DNA of 59,542 nucleotides from Pseudomonas sp. GM48 (GCF_000282335.1 NZ_AKJM01000120.1:1-59542); one strand, 5' to 3'; shown: positions 8,099 through 16,225, numbered from the stretch's first letter. A program made the numbers and translations. Notes: generated by a model from the letters alone, not told the origin.

Positions 8099-8368
8099 TC
8101 AGCTTGGACGACCGTGAAGCTGTACAGATCGCCCGGCGTTCATTTCACCCTGGTTGTCGAAGCCGAACGCCTTCTGCGGCTGGCCGAGCAGTTCGGCTTT
8201 TTTCGCATGGTATTCGTCGAAGGACAATCCGCGGCGGTTCAGCGCCTCCAGCGCCAGTTCCTTGGTCTCTTCAGCCGTGTAAGGGCGAAGTTCCGGGGAA
8301 ACATGGCTGGCACATCCGGCGAGTACGGAGACGGCGAGCATCAGCAAAGTGGCAATCATCGGTTTCAT
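8099..8368 (-). CDS. Small lipoprotein, unknown function
   Basis: This 89-aa protein has the signal MKPMIATLLMLAVSVLAGCA with lipobox LAGC, so it should be a lipid-anchored envelope protein. The mature part is helical and charged (YTAEETKELALEALNRR...) with a 'LSFDEYHAKKAELLG' segment like the short C-terminal helices seen in many envelope proteins. The lipobox fixes the start at 8368; upstream in-frame codons do not look like a signal. Function not recognised. The ~290 bp between it and the VOC gene at 8659 show no clear feature except an AT-rich patch near 8590-8610 that may be the VOC promoter. Confidence 0.7.
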   Translation of the reverse strand: MKPMIATLLMLAVSVLAGCASHVSPELRPYTAEETKELALEALNRRGLSFDEYHAKKAELLGQPQKAFGFDNQGEMNAGRSVQLHGRPS

Positions 8369-8658
8369 TTTTGGCGTCCTGGCGACTGGGTTCGAGGCAA
8401 TGAACACAGGCTACCCGCGCCTCCCGGGCAGCAGAAATCAACGCTTTCAATAGTGGCTATCAGGAAATGGCGATCATTGTCGATGTGCTGGGGGAACGCG
8501 GGCCGGGAGCGCACTGGTTGGAGCCGACTTGATGGCACTTGTGTGGCGCGACTGCTCGTCGGGTGTTCGGTGAGACGAAAGAGGCTGACCTATATTAATT
8601 CGGCCGAATAACGGCGCAGGCACTGTCTATTCACAAAACAGGAACAGGGAGATCCATC

Positions 8659-9117
8659 ATGAGCGTCAAACCCATTCCAGAGGGATATCACAGCATCACC
8701 CCTTACTTGGGCATCAACAAAGCTGCAGATGCCATCGATTTCTACAAAAAAGCCTTCGGCGCCATTGAAGTCATGCGCCTGGCCATGCCCGATGGCGGTG
8801 TCGGTCACGCCGAACTGCGCATTGGCGATTGCCCGATCATGCTAGGCACACCGTGCGATCAAGGACCGCTGAGTAATCCGGACAATTCGTCGTCCGTGGG
8901 TCTGCATTTGTACGTGACTGATGTCGACAAGTCCTACAAAAAAGCCATTGATGCCGGCGCAACCGTTGTATCCGAGGTCAAGGATCAGTTTTACGGCGAC
9001 CGTACGGGCACCTTGAAGGATCCCTTCGGGCACGTGTGGTTCCTGGCCACGCGCAAGGAAGACCTGACCCAGGAACAGATTGAACAACGGGCGAAGGAGA
9101 TGTTCAGTCAGGGTTGA
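8659..9117 (+). CDS. VOC (glyoxalase/PhnB-like) family protein
   Basis: This 152-aa protein has the PhnB-type glyoxalase fold: 'ITPYLGINKAADAIDFYKKAFGA' at the start, 'HAELRIGDCPIMLG' mid-protein, and 'DRTGTLKDPFGHVWFLATR' near residue 120. The 'DPFGHxWxLAT' ending is typical of the group, often annotated as DUF1428/PhnB-like or bleomycin-resistance-like. No substrate is known. The start is preceded by AGGGAGATCC. It stands alone upstream of a REP doublet. Confidence 0.8.
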   Translation: MSVKPIPEGYHSITPYLGINKAADAIDFYKKAFGAIEVMRLAMPDGGVGHAELRIGDCPIMLGTPCDQGPLSNPDNSSSVGLHLYVTDVDKSYKKAIDAGATVVSEVKDQFYGDRTGTLKDPFGHVWFLATRKEDLTQEQIEQRAKEMFSQG

Positions 9118-9193
9118 GGGCTTTTTCCCAACCATAGAATCTCCCACAGTGGGTCCCCGATCTTACGCCGGACTTGTGATCACTGAAGGACCC

Positions 9194-9282
9194 TGTGGGA
9201 GCGGGCTTGCTCGCGAAAGCGGAGTGTCAGGCGACGTGGATGTTGAATGTGCCGGCCCCTTCGCGAGCAAGCCCGCTCCCAC
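9194..9282. repeat. REP doublet (inverted pair)
   Basis: Two inverted copies of the 23-bp REP core, GTGGGAGCGGGCTTGCTCGC and its complement, are separated by a ~40-bp non-conserved centre. This is the REPIN arrangement mobilised by RAYT transposases in fluorescent pseudomonads. It sits between the VOC gene and the fpv promoter. Confidence 0.9.
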
Positions 9283-9302
9283 CGTTTGATCTTCAGTAAA
9301 TG

Positions 9303-9326
9303 TAAATCCTGCGGCCGGCGGTGCGC
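9303..9326 (+). promoter_or_regulatory. Candidate PvdS (iron-starvation) promoter of the fpv operon
   Basis: TAAAT at 9303-9307 in the context GTAAATCC, a 16-bp spacer, then CGC at 9324-9326. The known PvdS promoter is TAAAT-N16/17-CGT with a preferred CC after TAAAT, so this differs by one base in the -10 triplet. It lies 190 bp before fpvG, the first gene of an operon expected to be iron-starvation induced. It is weaker evidence than the exact sites near mbtH, pvdH and the acetyltransferase gene. Confidence 0.4.
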
Positions 9327-9515
9327 GGATTGCTCTGCCTCTCCGCCCCTCGCGAAACATTTTCTTTCATTTCCCCTTTCGGGATTTCCCCTGCTCATCC
9401 GTCCTACCTAGATGCAGTCCTTTCGCGTAGGCAAAAGCCACGACTGGACCTTCATGGCGCTCCTCCCTGCGAAGCCCGCAGCCGAGCGGCCACTCATCCA
9501 GGCAAGACCTCCAAC

Positions 9516-10718
9516 ATGTCAAAGAAGTCCCGTTCAAAAATCTGGTTCCTGGTCCATAGCTGGCTGGCGCTGCCGATCTGGTTTTTCGTACTGATCGTGT
9601 GTGTGACCGGCACCCTGGCCGTCATCAGTCAGGAAATCGTCTGGCTGGCCAACCCGCCAATGCGTGCCACCCAACCCACGGACGATGCCCCGCTGCTCAG
9701 CTATCAGCAGGTCATCGAGGCCATCAACAAGGCTGAACCGCAGACCGTGGTGCAGAGCATCAGCCGCCCCGACGAATCGCACTTTGCCCTGGATGTCGAA
9801 GTCAGCTACCTCGACGGGCGCTCGGTGGTGATTTATGTCAATCCGTACAGCGGTGTGATCCAGGGTGTTGCGCCGGAATTCAACTTCCGCGCCTTCACCC
9901 GCGCCTTGCACGCCTGGTGGCTGGTGCCGTTTACCAATGGCTATAGCTGGGGCTGGTACCTGGTGTCGTTTCTCGGCTTGCCATTGCTGGCTTCGCTGAT
10001 CACAGGACTGGTGGTCTACAAGCGCTTCTGGAAAGGTTTTTTCCGCCCGACCTTGCGCATTCGTCACGGTGCACGGATTTTCTGGGGCGACTTTCACCGC
10101 TTGAGCGGCATCTGGTCGATCTGGTTCATCGCAGTGATTTCCATAACCGGCACATGGTTCCTGATCCAGGCATTGCTGTCCGATAACCAGATTTCCATTT
10201 CCACGGAAAAGATCATCCCGGCGATCTCCCGCGAAGCGGTACCGCTGTCGCCCGATGGGTCGCCCCCACCCCGTATTGACCTTGACCGCGCGATTGAAAT
10301 CGCCACGCAGGAAATCTCCGGTCTGGAGGCCAGTTTCGTCAGCCTGCCGGGCAATGCCTACAGCCATCTGGATGTCGGTGGACGCGGTTGGTATCCGTTG
10401 ATGTTCCAGACCGCCACCATCAACCCGTACAACGGCGAAATCGCCGCCTCGCGCCTGATCTCCGACCGCTCGGCCCTGGAGTTCGTCACCGAGTCCATGC
10501 GCCCGTTGCACACCGGAGACTTCGGCGGACTGTGGATCAAGCTGATCTGGGCATTTTTCGGTCTGCTGCTGAGCATGATGGTGCTCAGCGGTTTGCTGAT
10601 CTGGACCAAACGCACGGCACTGGCCACGGCCAATGCCTTCAAGCGCAGCCACAAGAAACAGCGCGGCACCGCGGAGCAACCAGCCACAAGCAACGAAACG
10701 TCGGAGGCCAACCTGTGA
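9516..10718 (+). CDS. fpvG: Ferripyoverdine reductase component FpvG (PepSY-associated TM protein)
   Basis: This 400-aa inner-membrane protein has the PepSY_TM architecture: a first transmembrane helix (WLALPIWFFVLIVCVTGTLA, about 14-33), a periplasmic PepSY region, a central pair of helices around 'LHAWWLVPFTNGYSWGWYLVSF' and 'FHRLSGIWSIWFIAVISITGTW' with conserved histidines, and a last helix near 350-370. In P. aeruginosa FpvG is the inner-membrane reductase that releases iron from ferripyoverdine in the periplasm. Gene order fpvGHJKCDEF is kept here. The start at 9516 is followed at once by a KSRSK basic patch before the first helix. Its stop overlaps the fpvH GTG. Confidence 0.85.
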   Translation: MSKKSRSKIWFLVHSWLALPIWFFVLIVCVTGTLAVISQEIVWLANPPMRATQPTDDAPLLSYQQVIEAINKAEPQTVVQSISRPDESHFALDVEVSYLDGRSVVIYVNPYSGVIQGVAPEFNFRAFTRALHAWWLVPFTNGYSWGWYLVSFLGLPLLASLITGLVVYKRFWKGFFRPTLRIRHGARIFWGDFHRLSGIWSIWFIAVISITGTWFLIQALLSDNQISISTEKIIPAISREAVPLSPDGSPPPRIDLDRAIEIATQEISGLEASFVSLPGNAYSHLDVGGRGWYPLMFQTATINPYNGEIAASRLISDRSALEFVTESMRPLHTGDFGGLWIKLIWAFFGLLLSMMVLSGLLIWTKRTALATANAFKRSHKKQRGTAEQPATSNETSEANL

Positions 10719-11257
10719 GCAAAGTCACTGCGGCCTCTCCCCCCTCGCGCCTGAGCGTGTTCTGGCACAAATGGCGCTTTCACCTGAATGTCCTGTTGCT
10801 GCTGATTCCACTGGGTTTCATGCCCAAGTATTTCGCCGACGAAGCGTTGATGCGTGGTGACAGCGGCCTGGGCGAACGCGACGTCGGCGAAGTACAGGTC
10901 GGCCCCTGGAGCCTGCGCCTGGCGGAATTGCGCAACTCAGCCCCGATGCTCGAAGGACCGGCCGGTTACATGAAAGGCTTCAACGCCGCGCTGTGCGATG
11001 CCTGTATCGGACAGGTCAAGGCCACTTACCTGCGTATCGGCAAGCCCCGCAGCCTGCGCGCCGCCGGGGTGATTTTCTTCGGTACGCCGTACCGCATGGG
11101 CGCTTCGCTGCCCGTCCCGGAAAAGACCACGGCCGACGCCGAGCTGTGGATCACCATGGAAGGCTGGGACGGCGCCATGCATCAGGCATCCATTCCTTTG
11201 CGCCAGGCCTCTCCCGCCACCATCGCCTGGCTGAACAAACAAGGAGGCAAACCATGA
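10715..11257 (+). CDS. fpvH: FpvH, accessory protein of ferripyoverdine reduction
   Basis: This 180-aa protein has one N-terminal membrane anchor (HLNVLLLLIPLGFMPKYFADEAL, about 21-43), then a periplasmic domain beginning 'GLGERDVGEVQVGPWSLRLAEL' that contains a CDAC motif (ALCDACIGQ), a possible metal or redox pair. The GTG start at 10715 overlaps the fpvG stop (GTGA), so translation is coupled. Assignment rests on position between FpvG and FpvJ and on the overall form matching the P. aeruginosa operon, where FpvH, FpvJ and FpvK assist FpvG. Its exact chemistry is not known. Confidence 0.75.
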   Translation: MSKVTAASPPSRLSVFWHKWRFHLNVLLLLIPLGFMPKYFADEALMRGDSGLGERDVGEVQVGPWSLRLAELRNSAPMLEGPAGYMKGFNAALCDACIGQVKATYLRIGKPRSLRAAGVIFFGTPYRMGASLPVPEKTTADAELWITMEGWDGAMHQASIPLRQASPATIAWLNKQGGKP

Positions 11258-11580
11258 TCAACCCGCTTCGCCCGCTCAACACCGTGTTGCTGCTCTGCGC
11301 CGGCTTCAGCGCCAGCGCCCTGGCCCACAACCCGATGTGCGAATGCAAGGCCATCGACGCCGACCAGATCCAGTGCACCGGCGGTTTTTCCGACGGCAGC
11401 GGCGCGCCGGGCGTGACCCTCGACGTGATCGGCTACGACGAAACCATTCTGGTGCCGGGCAAGCTCGGACCTGATTCGACCCTGACCTTCAAGAAGCCCG
11501 GCGCCGAGTTCTATGTGCTGTTCGATGCCGGCCCCGGTCACGTCGTGGAAATAGACCAAGCGGACATCCAGGCGCCATGA
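11254..11580 (+). CDS. fpvJ: FpvJ, small secreted accessory protein
   Basis: This 108-aa protein has a signal peptide ending in ...SASALA-H (about residues 1-24) and a mature periplasmic domain starting HNPMCECKAIDADQIQCTGG. The His-Met-Cys-x-Cys start suggests metal or heme-like coordination, and a beta-rich remainder (LDVIGYDETILVPGKL) resembles the small carboxypeptidase-like domains found near CbiM/nickel transporters. Start ATG 11254 overlaps the fpvH stop (ATGA). It probably works with FpvG, FpvH and FpvK at the periplasmic face of the inner membrane. Confidence 0.72.
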   Translation: MINPLRPLNTVLLLCAGFSASALAHNPMCECKAIDADQIQCTGGFSDGSGAPGVTLDVIGYDETILVPGKLGPDSTLTFKKPGAEFYVLFDAGPGHVVEIDQADIQAP

Positions 11581-12152
11581 GCACTCCAACGACCCAAGTC
11601 GTGCGCCCGGCCGGTGCAGGTCACGAATCCCTCTACGTTCTGCTGCTGTGCCTGGTGATCCTCGCGGTCGCAGGGACTGTGGTGCTCTGGCGCGGTGAAC
11701 CGTATGAGGTGAACAGCGTCAACAGCCACCAACTGGATGCCCGCCGTGACCTCAGTGCTGCCGAGCAAGGCATCTACGCCGATTTGCGCGTGACGCTGGA
11801 CGAGATTCATTTGTTGCGTCAGGAACAGCAAACGCTGGCGACGCCCGAAGCTCTCGCCGAGGAAGGTTTTGCCCCGTTCGCCCAGGACGCCAGTTCTGTC
11901 AGCCGGGGCGGCCATACCTGGCAATTGCTCGACGCCAAGGCCTACTTCGGCCTGAGCCAGTCGCCGACTGTCGCCGGTTCATTCCTGATGCGCATGAACG
12001 CAACCGACGATGCCGCACCGGACATCTGGCTCAACCGCGCCGGCAAGCTCACGGCACCGGCCGACCTCAGCGACGCCACGCTCGAAAGCGCCGGCTGGCA
12101 GCAGGTCGTCGCGCAATTCGATGCCGGCGTGACCCGCCAGCACCGGCACTGA
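11577..12152 (+). CDS. fpvK: FpvK, DUF6162-type membrane-anchored protein
   Basis: This 191-aa protein has one transmembrane segment (ESLYVLLLCLVILAVAGTVVLW, about 17-38) followed by a periplasmic domain of about 150 residues: a helical stretch 'EQGIYADLRVTLDEIHLLRQEQQTL' and then a region with 'SRGGHTWQLLDAKAYFGLS'. It matches the DUF6162-like genes found with metal ABC transporters. Start ATG 11577 overlaps the fpvJ stop (ATGA). In P. aeruginosa FpvK is one of the proteins encoded with the FpvG reductase; its individual role is unclear. Confidence 0.72.
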   Translation: MSTPTTQVVRPAGAGHESLYVLLLCLVILAVAGTVVLWRGEPYEVNSVNSHQLDARRDLSAAEQGIYADLRVTLDEIHLLRQEQQTLATPEALAEEGFAPFAQDASSVSRGGHTWQLLDAKAYFGLSQSPTVAGSFLMRMNATDDAAPDIWLNRAGKLTAPADLSDATLESAGWQQVVAQFDAGVTRQHRH

Positions 12153-12187
12153 ACCCTCGCCTTCACCCGAGAGAAGACCGCTTTCCC

Positions 12188-13114
12188 ATGCCTATTTCAT
12201 CTCAACGATCTTTCCTGCGACTGCTGCTGGTGGGGCTTCTGTCCTGCCTGCTGCCATCACTGGCCAGCGCCGACGAAGCCAAACGCCTGCGCATCGGCAT
12301 CACCCTGCACCCTTATTACAGCTATGTGGCGAACATCGTCGGCGACAAGGCCGACGTAGTGCCGCTGATTCCGGCCGGTTTCAATCCGCATGCCTATGAA
12401 CCCCGCGCCGAAGACATCAAGCGCATCAGCGGCCTCGACGTCATTGTGCTCAACGGCGTCGGCCATGATGATTTCGCCGACCGCATGATCGCCGCCAGCG
12501 AAACCCCAAATGTCGCGGTGATCGAAGCCAATGAAAACGTGCCGCTGCTCGCCGCCACCGGTGTTGCCGCCCGTGGTGCCGGCAAAGTTGTGAACCCGCA
12601 TACCTTCCTGTCAATCAGCGCCTCGATTGCCCAGGTCAACAACATCGCCCGGGAGCTGGGCAAGCTCGACCCGGCCAACGCCAAAACCTACACCGAGAAC
12701 GCCCGCGCCTACGGCAAGCGCCTGCGCAAGATGCGCGCCGACGCCCTGGCCAAACTGACCCAGGCGCCGAACGCCGAACTGCGGGTGGCCACGGTGCATG
12801 CGGCCTACGACTACCTGCTGCGCGAGTTCGGCCTGGAAGTGACGGCCGTGGTCGAGCCGGCCCACGGTATCGAACCAAGCCCGAGCCAGTTGAAAAAGAC
12901 CATCGACCAACTGCGTGAGCTGGACGTGAAGGTGATCTTCTCGGAGATGGATTTCCCGTCCACTTACGTCGACACCATCCAGCGCGAATCCGGGGTGAAG
13001 CTGTATCCGCTGTCGCATATTTCCTACGGCGAATACGCCGCCGACAAGTACGAAAAGGAAATGACCAGCAACCTCGACACCGTGGTGCGGGCGATTCTGG
13101 AGTCCGGCGCATGA
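12188..13114 (+). CDS. fpvC: FpvC, periplasmic metal-binding protein (ZnuA/TroA family)
   Basis: This 308-aa protein has a signal peptide (cleavage near ...LASA-DEAKR, residue about 28) and a cluster A-I metal-binding fold. Likely metal ligands are the histidines in TLHPYYSY and GFNPHAYEP, the His of VVNPHTFLS, and 'SEMDFPSTYVD' near residue 255. In P. aeruginosa FpvC takes part in iron handling after reduction of ferripyoverdine and works with FpvF and the FpvDE transporter. Its TGA overlaps the fpvD ATG (ATGA). Confidence 0.85.
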   Translation: MPISSQRSFLRLLLVGLLSCLLPSLASADEAKRLRIGITLHPYYSYVANIVGDKADVVPLIPAGFNPHAYEPRAEDIKRISGLDVIVLNGVGHDDFADRMIAASETPNVAVIEANENVPLLAATGVAARGAGKVVNPHTFLSISASIAQVNNIARELGKLDPANAKTYTENARAYGKRLRKMRADALAKLTQAPNAELRVATVHAAYDYLLREFGLEVTAVVEPAHGIEPSPSQLKKTIDQLRELDVKVIFSEMDFPSTYVDTIQRESGVKLYPLSHISYGEYAADKYEKEMTSNLDTVVRAILESGA

Positions 13115-13959
13115 CATCGAAAGAAACGCTCACCACCCCAAGCGCCAAATACCCTGTGGGAGCGGGCTTGCTCGCGAATGCGGTGGGTCAGTCAGCATCA
13201 TTGCCAAATGACACACCGCTTTCGCGAGCAAGCCCGCTCCCACAGGTTCCCGGGCCGACGCTGGATTTTGCCGGAGTCAGCCTGACCCTCGGGCGCACGA
13301 CGATCCTCGACAAGGTGACCTTTCAGGTCCGCCCCGGCAGCGTGCATGCACTGGTCGGCCCCAACGGCGGCGGCAAGAGTTCTCTGATCAAGACCTTGCT
13401 CGGGCAAATGCCGCATCAGGGCCGCTTGAGCCTGCAATGGTCGGCCGAGCCAGGGACCATCGGCTATGTGCCACAGGCGCTGGAGTTCGACCGGGGCTTG
13501 CCGATGACCGTCGACGATTTCATGGCCGCCATGTGCCAGCGTCGCCCGGCCTTTCTAGATTTGAGCAAACACTACGCGGCGGCGATTGGCGAGGCGCTGG
13601 AACGGGTCGGCATGCAGGACAAACGCAAGCGACGCATGGGCGCGCTATCCGGCGGCGAACGGCAACGGGTGTTGCTGGCCCAGGGGCTGATCCCGCCTCC
13701 GCAACTGCTGGTACTCGACGAACCGATGTCGGCCCTCGATGAGGCCGGAATTCAGGTGTTCGAACGCCTGCTCGGCGACTGGCGAGCGGCGGGCACCACC
13801 GTGCTGTGGATCGAGCACGACCTGGAAGCGGTCAGGCGCCTGGCCGATCACGTCACCGGGCTCAATCGCCGAGTGCTGTTCGACGCCACGCCGCAACAGG
13901 CACTGACGCCGGAGCGCCTGCTGATGCTGTTCTCGACTCACCCACGGAGCCTTGCCTGA
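13111..13959 (+). CDS. fpvD: FpvD, ABC transporter ATPase carrying an in-frame REP insertion
   Basis: This 282-aa ATPase powers the FpvDE transporter. Walker A is VGPNGGGKSS (about residues 85-94), the signature LSGGERQRV (about 179-187), and Walker B LLVLDEPMSALDE (about 198-210). Residues 16-46 (VGAGLLANAVGQ... to ...SRASPLPQV) are the translation of a complete REP doublet at 13154-13245, inserted in frame between the first ~15 codons and the first beta strand (PTLDFAGVSL). The coupled ATG at 13111 overlaps the fpvC stop, so the gene still appears translatable from its normal start. The extra ~31 residues precede the core fold, so activity is plausible. Confidence 0.85.
   Translation: MTSKETLTTPSAKYPVGAGLLANAVGQSASLPNDTPLSRASPLPQVPGPTLDFAGVSLTLGRTTILDKVTFQVRPGSVHALVGPNGGGKSSLIKTLLGQMPHQGRLSLQWSAEPGTIGYVPQALEFDRGLPMTVDDFMAAMCQRRPAFLDLSKHYAAAIGEALERVGMQDKRKRRMGALSGGERQRVLLAQGLIPPPQLLVLDEPMSALDEAGIQVFERLLGDWRAAGTTVLWIEHDLEAVRRLADHVTGLNRRVLFDATPQQALTPERLLMLFSTHPRSLA
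13154..13245. repeat. REP doublet inside the fpvD coding sequence
   Basis: Inverted REP cores at about 13154-13178 and 13221-13245 flank a centre similar to that of the doublet at 51883 (GGTGNGTCAGTC... ACACACCG). It lies wholly within fpvD and keeps the reading frame. The two arms are nearly perfect complements, which points to a fairly recent insertion. Confidence 0.92.
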
Positions 13960-14858
13960 TGAGTTACGAAGCTTTTCGCCTGATGGTCCAGGGTTGGGCC
14001 TCGTCGGGTTATCTGCCCGAGGCGCTGGCCTATGGATTTGTGGTCAACGCCCTGCTCGCCGGCCTATTGATCGGCCCGGTACTGGGCGGCCTGGGTACGC
14101 TGGTGGTGGTCAAGCGCTTCGCGTTTTTCTCCGAAGCCGTCGGCCATGCTGCGCTGACCGGCGTGGCCATCGGCATTTTGCTCGGCGAGCCCTACACCGG
14201 CCCCTACGGCAGCCTGTTCGGCTACTGCCTGCTGTTCGGCATTTTGCTCAACTACCTGCGCAACCGCACCGGCCTGGCGCCGGACACCTTGATCGGCGTG
14301 TTCCTCTCGGTGTCGCTCGCCTTGGGCGCCAGCCTGCTGCTGATTCTGGCGGGCAAAATCAACGTGCACATTCTGGAAAACGTGCTCTTCGGGTCGGTGC
14401 TGACGGTCAACGGCAATGACCTGCTGGTGCTGGCCATCGTCGGTTCGCTGGTGATGGCCCTGGCCTTGCCGCTGTACAACCGCATCATGCTCGCCAGCTT
14501 CAATCCGCAACTGGCGGCGGTGCGCGGGGTCGCGGTAAAGGCTCTGGATTATCTGTTCGTGATCCTGGTGACGTTGATCACCGTCGCCGCGGTGAAGGTC
14601 ATCGGTGCGATTCTGGTTGGCGCGCTGCTGGTGATTCCGGCAGCGGCGGCGCGTTTGCTCAGCCAATCGCTGAAGGGCTTTTTCTGCTGTTCGGTGTTGA
14701 TCGCCACTGTCAGCACGCTAGGCGGGATTCTCGCTCCGATTGTCTTCGACCTGCCGATCCCGTCCGGCGCCGCCATCATCCTCGTGGCCGGTATCGCCTT
14801 CGCCCTGGCCGCCATTGCGCGCGGCATCGTCCCCAGCCTGAAAGGGAACCTTGGATAA
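13959..14858 (+). CDS. fpvE: FpvE, ABC transporter permease (ABC-3/ZnuB family)
   Basis: This 299-aa polytopic membrane protein has about eight hydrophobic segments. The ABC-3 family signature is seen in 'LVVVKRFAFFSEAVGHAALTGVAIG' (about 49-73), with the conserved 'GHAALTG' that contacts the ATPase, and 'KVIGAILVGALLVIPAAAARLLS' (about 213-235). It pairs with FpvD and receives metal from FpvC/FpvF. ATG 13959 overlaps the fpvD TGA by one base. Confidence 0.87.
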   Translation: MSYEAFRLMVQGWASSGYLPEALAYGFVVNALLAGLLIGPVLGGLGTLVVVKRFAFFSEAVGHAALTGVAIGILLGEPYTGPYGSLFGYCLLFGILLNYLRNRTGLAPDTLIGVFLSVSLALGASLLLILAGKINVHILENVLFGSVLTVNGNDLLVLAIVGSLVMALALPLYNRIMLASFNPQLAAVRGVAVKALDYLFVILVTLITVAAVKVIGAILVGALLVIPAAAARLLSQSLKGFFCCSVLIATVSTLGGILAPIVFDLPIPSGAAIILVAGIAFALAAIARGIVPSLKGNLG

Positions 14859-15761
14859 ATGATTTTTTCACTGCGTCAACTGACCCTCTCGGTGGCCCTG
14901 TGCGGGCTGGCCGCCACGACCTTCGCCGCAAACAACGGCAAACCGCTGCGCGTGCTGGCCTCTTTGCCGATTACGTATGGGCTGGGTGAAGTGCTGCTCA
15001 AAGGCACCGATGTCAACCTCGAACGCGCCGCGCCGGCCAACCTGCCCGGCAGCCGCCAGACCGCCTATTTCACTGGCCGCGGTGCCCCGGCGCTGGCCAG
15101 ACTGGCGGACGATGCCGATGCGGTGATCGGCCTGCGCTCACTGTGGCCGGATGACCCGCTGTACCCGATCGCGCGCCGCAGCAATATCCGTATCGTCGAA
15201 GTCGACGCCGCCCGCCCCGTGGACGGCGCCCTGCCCGGTATTGCCGTGCAACCCGGCAACAAGGTCGACGGGCTGAACAGTCAGCCGTGGTTTTCCAGCA
15301 ATAACATGGGGCGGATGGCCGACGTGATGGCGGCGGATCTGGTGCGCCTGGCCCCTGAAGCCAAGCCGACAATCGACGCCAACCTGGCAGCGCTCAAGCA
15401 GCGCTTGCTCAAACTCAGCGCTGCCAGCGAGGCGCGCCTGGCCAACGCGGATAACCTCAATGTGATGAGCCTGAGCGATCACTTTGGCTACCTGATTGGC
15501 AGTCTCAATCTGGAATTGATCGGCCAGGACGCACGCCCCGATGCCGAGTGGACACCCGAAGCGCTCAGGCAGTTGGCCACAACACTCAAGGACAATGACG
15601 TGGCGGTGGTGCTGCATCATCGGCAGCCGTCGGATGCACTGAAAGCGGTGATTGCCGGGTCGGGTAGCCGGTGGGTGGTGTTGAGTACCGATGCCGAGGA
15701 TCCGGTGGCTGAACTGGAAAGGAATGTGGATTTGCTGATCAAGGGGCTTGGCGGGGCGTGA
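14859..15761 (+). CDS. fpvF: FpvF, second periplasmic binding protein (cluster A-I-like)
   Basis: This 300-aa protein has a signal peptide (cleavage near ...TTFA-ANNGK, about residue 23) and a TroA-like fold that is divergent from FpvC: 'RVLASLPITYGLGEVLLKGTDVNLE' at the start, 'VIGLRSLWPDDPLYPIARR' mid-protein and 'VVLHHRQPSDALKAVI' near the end. The canonical metal-binding histidines of ZnuA-type proteins are mostly absent, in keeping with the P. aeruginosa finding that FpvF binds the siderophore and not only free metal. It directly abuts fpvE (stop TAA, then ATG) and ends the operon. A REP doublet and a bidirectional terminator follow. Confidence 0.83.
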   Translation: MIFSLRQLTLSVALCGLAATTFAANNGKPLRVLASLPITYGLGEVLLKGTDVNLERAAPANLPGSRQTAYFTGRGAPALARLADDADAVIGLRSLWPDDPLYPIARRSNIRIVEVDAARPVDGALPGIAVQPGNKVDGLNSQPWFSSNNMGRMADVMAADLVRLAPEAKPTIDANLAALKQRLLKLSAASEARLANADNLNVMSLSDHFGYLIGSLNLELIGQDARPDAEWTPEALRQLATTLKDNDVAVVLHHRQPSDALKAVIAGSGSRWVVLSTDAEDPVAELERNVDLLIKGLGGA

Positions 15762-15785
15762 CCTCAGTTGGACCGCGTTATCGTT

Positions 15786-15853
15786 CTTCGCGAGCAAGCC
15801 CGCTCCCACATTTGGAATGCGGTCACCTGTGGGAGCGGGCTTGCTCGCGAAGG
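15786..15853. repeat. REP doublet (tail-to-tail, short centre)
   Basis: The order is complement core then direct core (TTCGCGAGCAAGCCCGCTCC ... GGAGCGGGCTTGCTCGCGAA) with only about 18 bp between. This is the opposite arrangement to the doublet at 9194. It lies between the convergent ends of fpvF and mbtH. Confidence 0.9.
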
Positions 15854-15885
15854 CGGCCGGACAGACAACACAAACTCCAGACCTG

Positions 15886-15925
15886 AAAAAGCCCGCTGCC
15901 TGTCACCAGTCCAGCGGGCTTCTTT
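15886..15925. terminator. Bidirectional rho-independent terminator between fpvF and mbtH
   Basis: A hairpin with stem AAAGCCCGCTG / CAGCGGGCTT and a 13-base loop has A-run and T-run flanks on both sides, so it can stop transcripts from fpvF (forward) and mbtH (reverse). Confidence 0.8.
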
Positions 15926-15937
15926 GCAGGCAACAAC

Positions 15938-16165
15938 TCAGTGCGCCACAGCCGCCTGCTCTTCCATCTTCTGCCGCAGGCTCAGCGGACGCATGTCGGT
16001 CCAGGTTTCTTCGATGTAGGCCAGGCATTCCTTTTTCAGCCCGCTTTTACCCACGGTGCGCCAACCTTGTGGCACGGCTTTGTAGTCGGGCCAGATCGAG
16101 TATTGCTCTTCGTGGTTGACCACGACCTGAAAGAGGATGTCCTCGCGGTCGAATACTGACGTCAT
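15938..16165 (-). CDS. MbtH-like protein of pyoverdine synthesis
   Basis: This 75-aa protein is MbtH-family: MTSVFDREDILFQVVVNHEE, then YSIWP, 'VPQGWRTVGKSG' and 'CLAYIEETWTDMRP'. The conserved NxExQYSxWP, VPxGWRxV and YIExxWTDMRP elements are all present. MbtH proteins bind and activate adenylation domains of peptide synthetases, here presumably PvdL and the other Pvd synthetases. The P. aeruginosa equivalent is PA2412, next to pvdH. GGAGAGACACC precedes the ATG, and an exact PvdS promoter lies at 16226-16249, giving a leader of about 60 bases. Confidence 0.93.
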   Translation of the reverse strand: MTSVFDREDILFQVVVNHEEQYSIWPDYKAVPQGWRTVGKSGLKKECLAYIEETWTDMRPLSLRQKMEEQAAVAH

Positions 16166-16225
16166 GGTGTCTCTCCATCGTTATCGGGCGGACTGCGCTG
16201 TGTGCGCAGCCGTTATGTAGAAGGA

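Larger units (their letters stand above)
9118..9515. other. Intergenic region upstream of the fpv operon
   Basis: About 400 bp without a gene. It contains a REP doublet (9194-9282), then a TAAAT element in an iron-starvation-box context (9303-9326), then about 190 bp of untranslated leader. The fpvG frame stays open through the last ~195 bp, but the translation there has no membrane or signal character and lacks a ribosome-binding site until ATG 9516. Confidence 0.7.
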
